NCBI GenBank assembly: GCA_029582165.1
Contig: CM055881.1
Location: 22,094,594 to 22,158,593, forward strand
Direction of reading: 5' to 3'
DNA: 64,000 bases
Source of the DNA: Portulaca oleracea
Taxonomy: Eukaryota; Streptophyta; Magnoliopsida; Caryophyllales; Portulacaceae
The notes under the pieces: generated by a model
What the model was told of the DNA's origin: nothing
Seen by the model: only the letters and a program-made list of their open reading frames with translations
The model's database searches: none
Part shown: positions 1 to 12,416 of the stretch, piece after piece
Layout of the letters: every line of letters starts with the position of its first letter
How positions within the stretch are numbered: the stretch's first letter is position 1
Translations under genes and position numbers: made by a program

Positions 1-491
1 AAAAAGAAAACAAGTCTTCTTGACTACTTAGCCCAACCAAATTTCATCACGCTCAGTTACCTCCAGATTGACCGGTCGATCAATTGTAGAGATATTTTGG
101 TTGACCAGTCCTTTCAATCATTCTTCCGTTTTTTTCTTTTTCTTTTTGTTAGGATTGCCTCCACAACGTTTGGTTTATAAGAATGCTTTAGCCAAGTTAA
201 TACTATGGTGATTGTACTTCTAACTTGATAGATACCTCTATAATTACGTATAAAAAGTTTTGATCACAAGCATATTATTTGGTCCCTCGCGATCACACAA
301 GTCAATGGATTAGAATGGTATGTATATAGTCAAAATGATATGGTATTATTTTGGAAAGCATTCAAACTCAAATTTGGAGAAATTTCAGTGTAACACATAC
401 AGTGTCTTGCCTGGCCCAAACTATGCCACTCTGCCGGTAGAAAATTGGATTTTCTAGTTGGTGACAAGGACTACATTAGAGTTAACACCAT
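1..491. other. non-coding, unassigned
   Basis: No reading frame or repeat boundary that I can support is visible on either strand. The sequence is AT-rich and resembles decayed intergenic DNA. Confidence 0.5.
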
Positions 492-652
492 AGTTGTTAA
501 AATCCCGATCCTGATTTACAATCCTACGATTTTATGGTCCAAAATCGTCGATACGATTCTACTATTTACACACAATCCATGATCCTACATGGGCTAAATT
601 CCGATCCTAACTTCCCCATAGTTTCGAGTTAGGGTCCCGATTTTAACAACCT
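492..652. mobile_element. short MITE-like inverted-repeat element
   Basis: The ends are inverted copies of one another: TAGTTGTTAAAATCCCGAT at the left and the complement of ATTTTAACAAC at the right. The interior repeats ATCCTA/CGAT motifs. Size and terminal repeats fit a non-autonomous DNA transposon, possibly hAT-like. I found no clear target-site duplication, so the class is an inference. Confidence 0.5.
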
Positions 653-1004
653 TAGGTAACATGGACCGTGTTAGTCAGAATGCACACTTTTTTTAAAAAA
701 AAATAAGACGGGTTTAGAGTCTCATGTCCCCTTCCCCAAGGTACCTATTTCAACAAATAGGGGGGGTGGGGGGAGTCCTCATTCCTTACATCCTTAAGCT
801 TTGAAACAAATAGAATCCCTCCTTTGAGAGATTATTAAGGTCCTAAAAGGTCCCTCCTTTGAGACGTGATTTCTTGAAATCTTCCTTTAGGCATTTTGGC
901 TTTTGTATTTGATACGAATCACATACACATACGTATATGAACATGGGATAAAGCGAGTCACCATTAACGTGAACTTGGGATAAAGCTAATCAACACCAAG
1001 GAGC
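653..1004. other. non-coding, unassigned
   Basis: Contains a G-rich run near 760-775 and a short repeated phrase (tccctcctttgag) near 830 and 853. No gene is seen. Confidence 0.45.
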
Positions 1005-1480
1005 TAGACATCCCACCATTCATATACAATCTAACCGCCAGACACATGCCACTAACAAGACCCTCACCACCATACTCCAGGGTCTAGTTAGTAGGAGTTT
1101 GAGAGTTTGGGACTTGAAACTGAGCCATGCTGAATTCGCTTATAATCGGGCTTCTTCTTTCGCTACAGCCTACAGGACACTCACCTTTTGAGACATGACA
1201 TGGAGTGAACCCCCTCATATCCCTCGAGTTGATTCCCTAACCTCTTGAATCAAGGGTGAGCGTTGAGGCTAGCGAAAAGGCCAATAAAAAGAGTCAAAGA
1301 GCGAAAAAGATATGGAGCAAATACAGGGAAAAATTGAGAAGGTCAATGAACTGTACAAGGCTCGGACGAGCAAGCATCGGCAAAATATCACCTTCAAACT
1401 TGGATATTTAGTGTGCTTGTAATTGAGAAAAGAGAGGTTCCCATTAAGGAGGAAGATTAAATTTTTAGGCCCATTTTAAG
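1005..1480 (+). pseudogene. Gypsy retrotransposon integrase C-terminal relic
   Basis: Translated in pieces on the plus strand, this stretch follows the usual Ty3/Gypsy integrase order. It starts near 'RQTHATNKTL' (a decayed DGQTE-type segment). The 'LSHAEFAYNRASS' segment follows near 1,120-1,160, then the 'KHRQNITFKLGDLVCL' segment near 1,375-1,420 and 'KERFPLRRKIKFLG' near 1,430-1,470. The comparable segment is better preserved in the Gypsy element at 36,757-37,575 on the other strand. Stops and small indels break it throughout, so it is inactive. The rest of its pol region is not visible in the window. Confidence 0.7.
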
Positions 1481-2560
1481 GCCTAATTTTCGCTTCTAAC
1501 TTTAAGATTTTCAATCGATCCCAGGCTGGTTATGTGAGTTTTAATGTGTTTTTCGTTATCTTTGATATGTACCTAGTAGATCGGAATAAAACAATACAAG
1601 GAAACAATTCGAGTAAAAAATGGAATCCGAAGACGAAACCCGAGTTAAGCCGGGTCGGAAACCGGAGCGGGAAAGAGTCAAAGGGCCAAAGTCATGCAAA
1701 GTTGAGAAAATAGCCTCGTCGCACTCGCAAACTAGCTGGTAGCGGCCGCAACAAGGGTATTCCTCAAGAGCCAAGGATCATAGTCCTGTCACCCCAACTA
1801 CGGTTCTTGTGACACCCACGACGTCAGGAGGGAAATAGTGAAGGACTGGGCCAGCAACCCGTGACACCCGCTACGAGGAGGTCACAGCTGCGACGATCAT
1901 ACGGAGAAAATTAAATGAGGAAGGCCACAACCCAAACTGATCGCGGCCGCGACCTGGCCGCCGCACCCGCCATCCCCCACGAAGCTCCTTTCTCTTTCTT
2001 TCGTTGAATCGCCCTGTAGCGGCCGCGACAAGGCCTGTTACACCCGTGACGACACTGACTGATTAAATTTGTGCCCAACCCGACCTCGTTTGCGCCCATT
2101 TTGTACCCTTGTATAAATAGTTCATTTAGTCATATCAATAGCAGCTTATGTAGAGCTATTGTCGAGGTTTTAGTGCTACTTAGGATTTTTAGGAATATTC
2201 TCCCGACCTAATCACAATTACTTACATCATTGTTGCTACTTTTGTGGAAAAATTGATCATTTATTGAAGATAGAAGTTTCTTTCATAGTTTTTGCCATTA
2301 TTGTTCATTTCTACCACTTGTTAGGTAATATCCATCCTTTCTCTCTCTATTTACTGTTGTTGATTGAGTACTTAAGTGCATCATTAGTGATAATACTTTA
2401 TTAATCATCATCATTAATTGCTTTTGGATTGATATTTGCACTTGGTTTTGAATGTGTTGTGATTGTTTTTCAGACGATTAGTGGCTAGACTTTTCTAGGG
2501 TTAGGGGGTGATTAAGGCATTAAATTTAGAAATTTATTTACTCACCTTAACAACCCCCAC
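1481..2560 (+). repeat. probable LTR or 3' end of the Gypsy relic, with GC-rich motif array
   Basis: Non-coding DNA directly downstream of the integrase relic. The palindrome GCGGCCGC occurs three times (1742-1749, 1943-1950, 2019-2026), in related contexts of the type gtagcggccgcRacaagg, interleaved with gtgacaccc motifs. A TATA-like TATAAATAG lies at 2112-2120. An array followed by a TATA box suits the U3 region of an LTR, but I could not place the LTR ends. Confidence 0.45.
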
Positions 2561-2939
2561 TTGGATCATGGGCGGTCACTGCCAAAGCAAGTCATCCATG
2601 CAACGGTAACAAGTTGGGTGGCATTCAGGTCTATCCATAATGGCATGCTAGAAGGTCTAGAGTCATAAGCAATAGAGAGAGGTGTTGTATGAGATGCACG
2701 CACTTTCGCCAAGAATCGTTTAGAACTATTGATCATGAGATGATCTACCTTAGGCGATCAGACACAAGGTTTGTTTGGGCCAAAGCCTACTCAATGTCGC
2801 TTTGTGCCTATTGGGTCTTGGTCACATTAAAACACTAATACGAGTTAAGTGTGTTTTAATGTCAAAAATTAAATTGGTTTAATTTCTAAATTTTATTGAT
2901 CTTTAAATCCTAATTGAATCGTTTTGGCTTGTAAATTCA

Positions 2940-3740
2940 TAATGTCGTTGTTGATCTCCCTTACCATTATTACCTTCTTGAGAAGGAGAAGCTCACTGGA
3001 TCCAATTACCTGAATAGGGTCAAGTATCTGAGAAATGTCCTCAAGGTAGAACAAAAAGAGTATGTTCTTGACATACCTAAGGGCGACCCCCCCACCCCGG
3101 CCAATAATTCCTCGGAAGTTGAGAGAGCCAAGTGGAAACGTCATTGTGATGATGATACCTATGTGCGTAAGGTGATCTTGGGTAGTACGTCTTCGCTACT
3201 CCAATAGTATCTTGGGGGCATGCCATCTTTCGAGGTTGTCTCTCTCTCTGTGAATCTCTGTACTTGAAGTAGATCCTCGAGGAAAAACATGAGACTACTA
3301 ACTAGATCTTCAAATCGAAACTAGAGGTCGACGAACCTGTTGGGCCAGATGTGTTGAAGATGATCATTCACTTCAATAACTTGAGTTGGCTTAGCTTTTC
3401 TTTTGACCCCACCTCAGCTATTAACACCATCATGAGCACGTTGCACGATGGATTTCAGTCTTTCACGATGGATTACATCAAGAAAGGGCATGATTATAGC
3501 TTGTTGAAGCTGGAGGAGATGCTTATAGCAGCTGAGAAGGACTTGATTGCTTCTAACGAGGCTTATAAGATCGTTTCATACGTCAAGAAGGGAAGGAGCC
3601 TTAGGAGGTCTCCTGAGTTAAGAAGGGCCTTGAAGATCATGAAGGCTAACGTAATGCTGTTACGTAGGTCTAAGATCTCCATGAGAAGGCATGTCCAGAG
3701 TACCTTACTAGCTTATAGTATGAGAAATGAGATTTCTTGA
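2940..3740 (+). pseudogene. Copia gag relic
   Basis: Near 2,985-3,090 the plus strand reads 'KLTGSNYLNRVKYLRNVLK' followed by 'EQKEYVLDIPKG', a decayed form of the Copia Gag N-terminus. From 3,351 a 129-residue open stretch continues with 'LKMIIHFNNLSWLSF' and then 'HDYSLLKLEEMLIAAEKDL', which matches the usual mid-Gag pattern (a spaced leucine-rich SL-EL-ML-AE motif). The part after about 3,600 is not recognisable, and a zinc knuckle is not visible. Confidence 0.65.
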
Positions 3741-4189
3741 ATCAGGTACATATGTGATAGAATATATCCTCAATGTCTCTAGTTTGGATATAGGATACAA
3801 GCTTAAATCTCACATTTGTCGAAATGTCCAGGATGAAAGCTGAAAAGTGGACGGGACAACAAGGATAGGAGTTAATCTTAGCATGAGAAACAAGCAAGTA
3901 GTTGCTAGTTTATGCTTTAAGATTCTACTTCATCTTTTCCTTCTGAACGAGTACTTGAACTCAATAATTAGTTAATTCGTTCATATAATTAATCAAAAAT
4001 TAGATTTCTGTTTTGAGTTTTGGAATGGACGCTTATTCCTTTTGAAATTATAAAAGTGATGCTTTGATTTCTAAGGAATGAATCTATTTTGATACTGGCA
4101 TTTGTTGAATGAGTAGTATATTTTAGATTAAGATAAACATGTTCATCACATTAAATGCAAAATGAGTGAACTTTATGACTCAAACCATC

Positions 4190-6400
4190 GGAATTTTGTT
4201 TCTCTACTTAAGTCATTTTGAATCAGAACAAGCATCCATATGCTGCTTCATGTAGACATATTGGATGATTTGGACTTTGAAATACTAGGTGTTTGCAAAG
4301 TATATTTGATGGGATGAATAACTTTATCATCGTTTCAATTGATTTGGTGAGTGGGCTAGTGAACGTTTAGGGTTGGTCCATATTGGATGTACTTGGCTAC
4401 AAGAAAGTAGTACCTAGAGTGTGCGAGAATACTTCATTACCATGTATGACGATCAAGATGGACATGGTTATGCCACTTGGTGCGTCATGATTTGGAATCC
4501 TTTTAAAGAGTTTAAAGCTTTCTTGAGTGAATCAAGGTGCAGAAGTTTTGAGCCAAGAGTTTGGTTTTCTTCGAAGAGATCGTGAAATCGTTTCACAACT
4601 CTCATTCCTCCAAGAACACCATGGTTGATGGTGTGCCTAGAAAAAGGAATCATACCCTATTGGATATGGTATGATTAATGATTCTTGAGTTGAAAATCTT
4701 ATGTTTGCTTCTAGCAGCACGTTCTTGATAATTACCTATCTGTTATGATCTTTTCTATCATCAAAGCCACTGAGAAAGACACCATATAAGATATGAAGAG
4801 GAATTATTCCATATTTGTTCTTTTTTATTTTGGGTTGCTAGAATCATCTATAGGTTTGACCTATCACTGTCTTGCACCCAGATTAGATAATGTTTCTTTG
4901 TGGATTGTCCAAAAGGAACTAAAGGATGCATATTCTTTAGTCGTTCTGAGGTTAAGTGTTTGGTTCTCAAATTTCTTTTTCGTACGAGATCGTTCTTATC
5001 TCTAAGAGAAAGAGTGGGAGAGATTTTATGAACTTGATGAAGTTCATGAGTCACAAACTACTTCCCTATCTTGTATATCCCACTACCTTCACCCATTTTC
5101 TTTCTGATTGTCACAATGAAAGGAATAGGACTTAAGTACTCGTGGATCAGTTAGATGGGGCTCAAGAAGTTGAGGACCGAACTGAACATGTTGAGGGACG
5201 GTTAAGTACAGAACAAGTGGAAAAATTCCTTTATTGACAAGCTTAGAAAGTTAGGATTCTTTCGATTGAGAGTCATAAAATTCTAAAATGGACTCTATGT
5301 AACACAACCAAGTTTTGAACTTAGAGGTCTTTCTTGGATGCATGAGAGCTATCGAGAGACTAAGTGAATCATTATGTTAATGAATCGACATGGATAGTTA
5401 ATTGGGCGGCTATGAGGCTCTACTAGCCGTTTATGGCCTACATTGGAGCAGACCTTTAACTAGTAGTGGGCCCATAAATCACAAGTCTATTAGGATACTC
5501 CTAACCATATCCGCATAGTATGACTATGACAAATGGCAAAAGGACGTCAAAACTCTCTTTCTTGGATTTAATTCCAGAAACTAGGAGTGTACGTAACATG
5601 TCCCAAAAGTTTTGAGGTTCCCAAAATTTGTTGGGAAAGTCCTGACGTTGTTGATAGTCAATTGTGATTTTTAGCAAGAGTATGGAGTTCGAAATCAATG
5701 GTTGATTAAGTTATCAAAAAAGTTTGATCTTCCTAAGAATCCTTATATTCTTGTAGTTGCAAGAAATTCAGTGGGAACATGGTTGTCATGTTTGGTCTAG
5801 TATGTGGTGACATACTCCAAGTTGAAAATGGATTTCCTGACTTAGTGTACTTATGAGACTCAATGTATAGGGATTTTCAATTTTGAAAGGACCTTGATAA
5901 TGCTCAATGCAATCTTGGAGTTAAGGTCTCTGGAGATAGTTCGATGTGTTTAATTATTTTGAATTAAACAATTTATGATGATAAACTGATGAAACAGTTC
6001 AGCAGAACTCCAAGAAGGGGATTTGATCCATAATGGCCGCATCAATACATTATTTGGGATAACAGGATGCAGTTGATATCTGAATCCCAAGAATGGATGT
6101 AAAACCTAATCTATTCTTTGGCAATAAGATCAATTGTGAATGTCATTATGAGTATTGAATTGTCCATGACAAAATATCTTGATTTTGTGTAGTCAAGTTT
6201 CAATTGGATTGAAATGTTGGTTTACTATGCTTAAAGCCCTAAGGAGCATCGTCAGAGCTGAAGAGGTGTCATTAGTTTGTGAGAGGACAAATGGTAATTG
6301 TGTAAAGAGTCACCAGTGCTTGACACATGACAGACAAAGATGGTTACCAGAATCAGTCTGGTTACATCTAAAAGAAGAGGATATAACTTGGAAAAGTTCC
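4190..6400 (+). pseudogene. Copia integrase to reverse transcriptase relic
   Basis: Near 4,570-4,665 the plus strand reads 'GVPRKRNHTLLDMV', the conserved integrase segment usually of the form NGV-ERRNRTLLDMV. Near 4,780 is a decayed 'TPYEIW'-type motif. At 4,893-4,960 'CFFVDCPKGTKGCIFF' matches the conserved linker between integrase and RT. Many stops and shifts follow, and I could not find an intact YVDD box. The relic is clearly non-functional. Confidence 0.6.
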
Positions 6401-6505
6401 AAGTAGGACTCCTCTTGAGGAATCTATTTTAAGTTTGAAGTACATCACGGCTTGTTCGGAAAGCTGCCTTGGTGACTGTGCGGATGAAATAGTTCATCAA
6501 AGTAC
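6400..6505 (+). pseudogene. Copia RNase H relic, upstream half
   Basis: Reads 'ESILSLKYITACSES', a decayed version of the Copia RNase H segment (D/E-S-T-E-A-E-Y-I-A-A-S-E-A). The domain stops at 6,509 where an inserted LTR begins and resumes after 7,836. Confidence 0.6.
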
Positions 6506-6509
6506 TTTT

Positions 6510-7831
6510 TGACAGGGCCGCAAACGCACGGTGTACGATGTAGCACGTCAAGGTCGATCCCATAGGGACTCAATTAACGACGCATTTAACTAGCTCTCTA
6601 TTTGATTGCTAAGCTAACCAGATTTTGATTTTGGAAGACTTTAAAAACTAATTAAAACTAATAAAGAAGGGAAATAATCTAAGGTTCAATCAAGAGAGAA
6701 AGACTTCTAGGGAATTGCTTTCCTAACAACGAGCATGATTATTAGAAGTTTAGAACTCAGCTTGCACAATCATTCATTCAAGCCAAATCAAGAACGATAA
6801 TCATAAGAACTCTACTGCTCTTTTGATGCTAATAAAATTACCTCGATTAACTTAAATTACAACTTTCGTATGCATTTCAAGTTAATCAAAGTTGAAGGTC
6901 TCAAACATTCTGGTTATCAAAAAGGTTCCCTAGGCTGCTATTCTTTTCTCAAATTTCACAAAACTAGGTAAAAAAGTTGGTAGTCAAATTATCCTAATTC
7001 ACATTTCAGTACTTCTCATGTTAATCTCAAAATTACAAGCGTTCAAGGCCTTTAGAACACTTATAAACATGGAAAACACAACCTTCTATTGATTCAAAAC
7101 AAGAATTTATGGACAAACTAGAAACATTCAATCAAGCTACATTGTTTCGGGTTGCAAAACCCTAGAATTCAAGGAATCTACTCACTCATATTCAAAGAAA
7201 GCACAAAGAAAGTTCCAATCATCATAATCAATTCTCAAAACAAAGAAGGAATACGAAAAGAAGGAACAAACTGCGAAGAATACATCCCAATTGAGTCTTT
7301 CGATCCCGGGGTGGAACCTTCTGCGTGAACGCCGCTACTTTCCTCTCGAATCTTGATCTTCGCCTCTCTTCAATCGATTCGATCTTGAATCTTGAATGGA
7401 TGGAAGAGGAGTAGGAGGAATTTTGGCTCTCTTTTCTCTCTTGATAACCCTAGAACGAATGGAGAATGATTGATGATCGAAAATAACCGCCGCGACCTTC
7501 TTTTTCTATTCGTGAAAACAGGTCGGCCTGACCTGTCCGTACAATCCATACCACGGACCGTGGTGGCCTTTGGCCATGCAAGTCTTGCTTCGTTTCATCC
7601 GGAATTCATGCCACGGTGTGGTTGTCATCTCTAGATGCCCGTGGTGTTTCGTTCTTGCCAAAAGTTAAGAGAATGTTGGTGTTTTGGACTCAAAACCTAC
7701 AAATTTGCATCAAAAATAACAACACCAAGCGTAATAGGGAATTAGGGATATAAATCAACATTTACAATCAAAGTTATCCCTAATTCACTATTGAAAATCC
7801 CTAAAAACATAGTCATAAGATGCACTTATCA
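6510..7831. mobile_element. solo LTR inserted in the Copia RNase H relic
   Basis: The unit begins TGACAGGGCC and ends GCACTTATCA, giving TG...CA ends, and is flanked by a 5-bp direct repeat CTTTT (6505-6509 and 7832-7836). There is no coding capacity. RNase H homology is continuous if the unit is removed: the AEY-type motif lies to the left and 'AIAQAKLPKAH' to the right. Ends, duplication length and size (1,322 bp) fit a solo LTR left by recombination between two LTRs. Short palindromes such as CCACGGACCGTGG lie at about 7,545-7,650. The family is not known to me. Confidence 0.7.
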
Positions 7832-7836
7832 CTTTT

Positions 7837-8000
7837 CGCCTAGTGTTGTGCATCAGAAGCATGGTTTTTCTTTTTATGGCCATTGCTCAAGCTAAACTAC
7901 CTAAGGCACATAATAGATTCGCACATGAATATCCCTCGGAATTCATATCACTTGAATGATGTTCGAGGTGAGTGACTAATAGATATGCAAGGTTCATGAT
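7837..8000 (+). pseudogene. Copia RNase H relic, downstream half
   Basis: The frame at about 7,880-7,935 reads 'AIAQAKLPKAHNRFAHE', matching the conserved GAIALAKEPRSHQRSKHI segment that ends the Copia pol protein. It is the continuation of the half that stops at 6,505. Confidence 0.65.
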
Positions 8001-8980
8001 AACGTGAATGTTACATTCTAAACCCCTATTGCTTAGTAGGCGTAATAGTTATGCTTTACTTGACGTAACGGTTATGTTAAGGCGATAGGTTATGAGACAC
8101 TTTGGAGAATGAGCGGGATTAATACTCTTGTATGAACAATTCATGAGTTATAATTGCATTGGAGAATGCCGCTAACTTACCCCTCATGTTTACATTCGTT
8201 CACAAGCTGCAAAGACATTTTGTTCATCAATAAAACTTTATATGTTATGTTCAATTAAGGTTTTGAATTGAACAAACCTCTAAAAGGTTAGCTCATGCAA
8301 AAATGGGAAGATCAGATGATGTCTGTTCTTATGAAACCCCGGTTGGTGAATTCGGAAAGGCTAGACCTAAACAAATGTGGACCGAGTTCCTAATTGGATC
8401 ATCAGGTTGGGACAATGATGATTACAAGTAATTAGCATGTGGGATTAATGTGATGATCGGGTTTTATGACCATAGGGACATTTGATGTCAACAACCAATC
8501 ACATGGGTGAAGTGTTGAAAACATGTACTTAACTTACCCATGATGAGAAATTCTTTAAGTTATTGTAATTGTCATAAGAATTCTCACTAACTTAAAGAAA
8601 TTCCTAAATCTTAAGCTCTTTACACTTCATATATGATTCGTTGTATCTTAGGAGCGTATCCGAAACCGTTCGTAAAAGGACGTGAAATGGGCGGTGTTCG
8701 GGTTATTTTTGATCGTGTAGTGATTTGTAGTTGAACAAGACGACATTTTCTACCCTCTCTGAGGGTTTTATTTCTCACGGGCCACTCAATGAGTTTAGAC
8801 TAAAATTGCTTGGCTAAGCCTGGATGGATCAACAGTTAATCATCTGTTTTCAAGTCTAACTTGGAGATTGAGAAACATTCAGGCTAAATAAGGATGGCTT
8901 AGACTTACCTTATTTGAATTCGAGACATTAAAGTGACAAGTTAATTTGTATTTTGAACACTTATGGGACAAGAGGGAGAT

Positions 8981-9790
8981 TGTTAGGAATGCCCTAACAA
9001 TGTTCAAATACAACCGAGTACTCAAGCCAACATGACAGGGTGACTAACGTCTTTACTAGAAGATCTATTGATCGGTGATTGAATAGTTCAATCATAGCCA
9101 TGCCAGTTGGTTCCATAAGGTCACACAAGCCCGTACCCCAAGGCAAGAGTGTGTTGGAAAGAGGCTTGGATCAATAGGGTATTGATTCGGGGAGGTGCCA
9201 AAACCCTTAGGGGGTCAAAAGGAAGCACTACGGAGGGTAGCAGGGGCCCCCACGGTCCATGGTGACTCTACCATGATCCATGATGCCCTCCAGGCAGCAA
9301 ATTTTGATTCTGTTGTTCACCATAGTACGTGGTGATGCCTAGAGGGCGTGTCCCACATCAAGAATGAAACCATCATGCGCTCTCCCTCTCCCTCTTCCAT
9401 ATAAAAGGGGGTCCTTTTAGGATTGGAAGACTTGTCTTTCCATCCGAAGTGGTCATTGTAAAGGCTAGTCTCTATAGTTGAGATTTTAAGGGATATCGGA
9501 AAAACTTCCCTTCAGGAGGCTTCTGGTTTTAGGAGTCTCGAGAATTCTCCCTTAGGAAGGAAGACGGACCGTATAGGATACGGTCAACATACTCTTTAAC
9601 CCCGATTTAATCGAGGTCGAACAACCTATTAGCCATGCCATGAGGTGCTACGTGGACCTTTTGAGGAGGGTTCCTTGTTGGAATCTTTTACTCGGTTTCC
9701 CTCTTGAAGAGTGGTGGGTTCAAGAGCTCAAGGCTAGCCGAGTCTATCGTTTTTAGAGACTCGAGGTAATACTAAGCCTTTGATATCTTT
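8981..9790 (+). repeat. 3' LTR of Copia element 1
   Basis: Starts TGTTAGGAATG..., with an immediate short inverted repeat (tgttaggaatgccctaaca), right after a polypurine tract. The consensus-like TATA box TATAAAAG lies at 9400-9407. An array of imperfect palindromes (cacggtccatggtg, accatgatccatgatg, caccatagtacgtggtg) lies 70-150 bp upstream of it. The right end is not defined; 9,790 is an estimate. Confidence 0.6.
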
Positions 9791-10009
9791 TCAACTCTGT
9801 TATTTCTTTTTTGGGTTAGTTTAGAATAGATTAGGTGAGAATCCTAATAATTAGGATTCCTTTTCATCCACTAATCAAAGTGGGCCCGATTAGATCAAGT
9901 CCACCATTCATGTGACCTAGTTAGGGGTGGACTAGCTAACCCATAAAAAAAGAACTTCTAAATTACTTTATTTAATTCATGTGATTTAATTTAGTTGATT
10001 TTTATAGTA
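9791..10009. other. non-coding junction between two Copia relics
   Basis: No reading frame. A perfect short palindrome-like phrase (aatcctaataattaggatt) lies at about 9,840-9,860. Confidence 0.4.
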
Positions 10010-10011
10010 CA

Positions 10012-10860
10012 TCTTCTATTGGTGGCAAGAAGTATTATGTGACTTTCATTGATGATTATTCTAGATTTTGCCAAGTTTATCTCTTGAATTCTAAAGATGA
10101 AACACTTGAAAAGTTTAAAGTTTACAAAACTAAAAGTGAATTACACTGTGAGACCTTGATTAAAGCTTTAAGATCCAATATAGGAGGGGAATTTTATGAT
10201 CCAATGTTTTTCCAAGAAACGGGGGATTGTACATGAGACAACCGCCCCTTATACTCCATAAAAAATAGGGTTGCGGAAAGGAGAAATAGAACTTTAAAAG
10301 AAATGGTGAATTCTATATTGTCTAACTTTTGTTTAAGTAATGGTTTTTAGGGTGAATCTATTTTAACAACTTATTATATTTAAATAGAGTTCCAATAAAA
10401 GGGAATTCTAGTACCCCATATGAGTTATGGAACAAAAAAAAACCAAATCTAAAATATTTTATGATTTGGGATTTAAGGCCATTGTAAGGGTCCCGGAACT
10501 TAAGAAAAGGAAAGTAGGTGAAAGAGAAATTGAGTGCATCTTTATAAGCTATGCTCAACATATAGATAGTCAAACTTATTGGTTTTTGGTGGAATCAATT
10601 GATGCAATTTTCTATGAGACTAGATTCTCTTTAATTCTTTGGCCTAACGATATAATTCATGATGTTGTTCCTCAAGTTGAGCCTTGTGATGTAAATCATG
10701 AGGATACATCCATACAAGATTATCTTTTGAATCAGGATGTTATTCATGATGATGATAGTGTTGAATTAAGGAGTTAAAGAGTAGTGAAACCAAAGGATTT
10801 TGGCTCGAACTTCGATGTATATTTAGTAGAAGGTTCAAGGGACTTGGTTAAAAAGTGAGA
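10012..10860 (+). pseudogene. Copia integrase fragment
   Basis: The first 75 codons are open and read 'GGKKYYVTFIDDYSRFCQVY' followed by 'LKALRSNIGGEF'-type sequence. This is the integrase catalytic core with the first two acidic residues of the D-D-E set. After 10,236 the frame shifts. 'VAERRNRTLKEMV' appears at 10,270-10,310 and 'TPYELWNKKKPNLKYF' at about 10,414-10,460 in other frames. A further shifted open stretch (10,427-10,777) covers the linker. The N-terminal zinc-binding part is absent. Confidence 0.8.
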
Positions 10861-10879
10861 CCCTATGTATGCACAACAT

Positions 10880-11675
10880 AGGCAAAGATCCAAAAACTTT
10901 TAAAGAAATTATGCAATCTCTTGATGCTCCTTTGTGGACGGAAGCGGTAAAAGATTAGATTGATTCTATTAGGGAAAACAATGTTTGGATATTGGTTGAT
11001 CTTCCTTCGGATAGTAAACCAATTACCTCTAAATGGATTTTTAAAAGGAAAAAGAGAGTATATGGTACCGTTGAGAGATATAAAGCCTGGTTGGTTGTAA
11101 GGGGCTTTACTCAAAAGTACGGTATTGACTACTTAGATACATATGCACTGGTAGCTAGTATAGCTTCAATACATGTATTGTTGGCTTTAGCTACTATCCA
11201 TAAGCCAGTAATCCATCAAATGAATGTCAAGACGAAATTCTTAAATGGTGAACTAGAAGAGGAGGTGTGTATGGAACAACCCGAGGGGTTTGTTATTGAA
11301 TGTCAAGAAAAGAAAGTATGTAAACTTATAATGTCCTTATATGGACTTAAGCAAGCACTTAAGCAATGGCATCACAAGTTTGATGAAGTAATGCTTTCAA
11401 GTAGGTATAAAATCAACGAATCGGATAAGTGCATATACTATAAGTTTGAGAATTGAAAAAAGGTGATCATTTGCCTATACGTTGATGATATGTTCATCTT
11501 TCGGACCGACATGGAACAAGTTAATAAGACCAAAGTATTTCTATCTTCTAAGTTCTCTATGAAGGACATGGATGAAGTGGATGTAATTCTTGATATTAAG
11601 ATCATTAGAAATAATGATGAAATAAGTTTATCTCAAGAGCACTACATTGAGAAAATTTTAGACAAGCTAGTTTGA
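10880..11675 (+). pseudogene. Copia reverse transcriptase
   Basis: Clear RT domain: 'ITSKWIFKRKKRVYGTVERY' and then 'RGFTQKYGIDYLDTYALVA' (11,022-11,155), 'QMNVKTKFLNGELEEEV' (11,218-11,265), 'LYGLKQALKQWHHKFD' (11,338-11,385). After an in-frame stop at 11,454 comes the catalytic 'LYVDDM' (about 11,472-11,490). The first catalytic aspartate position (usually M-D-V-K-T-A-F-L-N-G) is asparagine here. Together with the stop, this makes the enzyme inactive. Confidence 0.88.
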
Positions 11676-11689
11676 AGGTAAGAGTATAG

Positions 11690-12416
11690 CTCCGGTAAGT
11701 ACACCTTACGACTCAACTAAGAAATTGGGGAAGAACATTAGTTCTCTGATTGATCAACTTGAATATGCTAATGTGATGGGAAGTCTCATATATGTTATGA
11801 CAAGTACAAAGCCAGACATTGCATATCCAATTGGCAAGTTAAGTAGACATACAAGTAATCCGGGCAACATGCATTGGTATGTTGTTCGAAGAATATTAAA
11901 GTATCTAGCCGGTACTAAGTGTTACCACTTACTTATAAAAGAGATCCTTCAGTATTAGAAGGTTACTCGGATGCAAGTTGGATAAGTGAGAAAGAAGATT
12001 ATTCTTTTACTATATGATGGGTGTTCCTTTTAGAAGGTGGAGTGATTTCTTGGGGATCTAAGAAACAAGCTTGTATAGCGGACTTCACTATGGCTTCGGA
12101 ACTAATAGCATTATATGCTACATGTAAAGAAGCAGAATTATTAAGGAACTTACTATTGTAAATACCTCTTTGGTGTAAGCCAATGGCACCTATCACAATT
12201 CATTGTGATAGTAAATCTACTCTTGATGTTGTGTATAGTCATGTTTACAATTGCAAGCCAAGTCACATTGGTTTAAGACATGCCTATGTTCATCAATTAA
12301 TCAAAGATGGAGTAACGACTTCAAGGTTTATCAAGTCAAAAGAGAATTTAGCGGATCCTTTAACCAAAGGGCTATCTAAAGACTTGATAGTAAGTACTTC
12401 AAAGGGATGGGTTTAA
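11690..12416 (+). pseudogene. Copia RNase H
   Basis: Open pieces at 11,725-11,958 and 12,183-12,416 carry the standard C-terminal Copia Pol motifs. These are 'VMGSLIYVMTSTKPDIAYPIGKLSR', then 'YSDASW' at about 11,967, 'ISWGSKKQACIADFTMASE' at about 12,045-12,100, 'IHCDSKSTLDV' at 12,198-12,230, and the terminal 'ENLADPLTKGLSKD'. One or more frameshifts lie between 11,958 and 12,183. Confidence 0.85.

Larger units (their letters stand above)
2561..8980 (+). mobile_element. degenerate Ty1/Copia element 1 (internal region)
   Basis: Relics of gag, integrase, the integrase-RT linker and RNase H appear in the canonical Copia order on the plus strand. The region ends in a polypurine tract (ggacaagagggagat, about 8,967-8,981) immediately before an LTR that starts TGTTAGGAATG. 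Every coding segment is broken by stops and frameshifts, and no 5' LTR is recognisable. A foreign solo LTR (6,510-7,831) splits the RNase H domain. The stretch from 8,000 to 8,965 is the non-coding interval between pol and the LTR. Confidence 0.7.

Noticed and set aside
3061..3100. Bacterial-style operon or ribosome-binding signals
   Set aside because: Introns, TATA boxes and plant transposons throughout show a nuclear plant genome, so such signals are not expected and none was supported.
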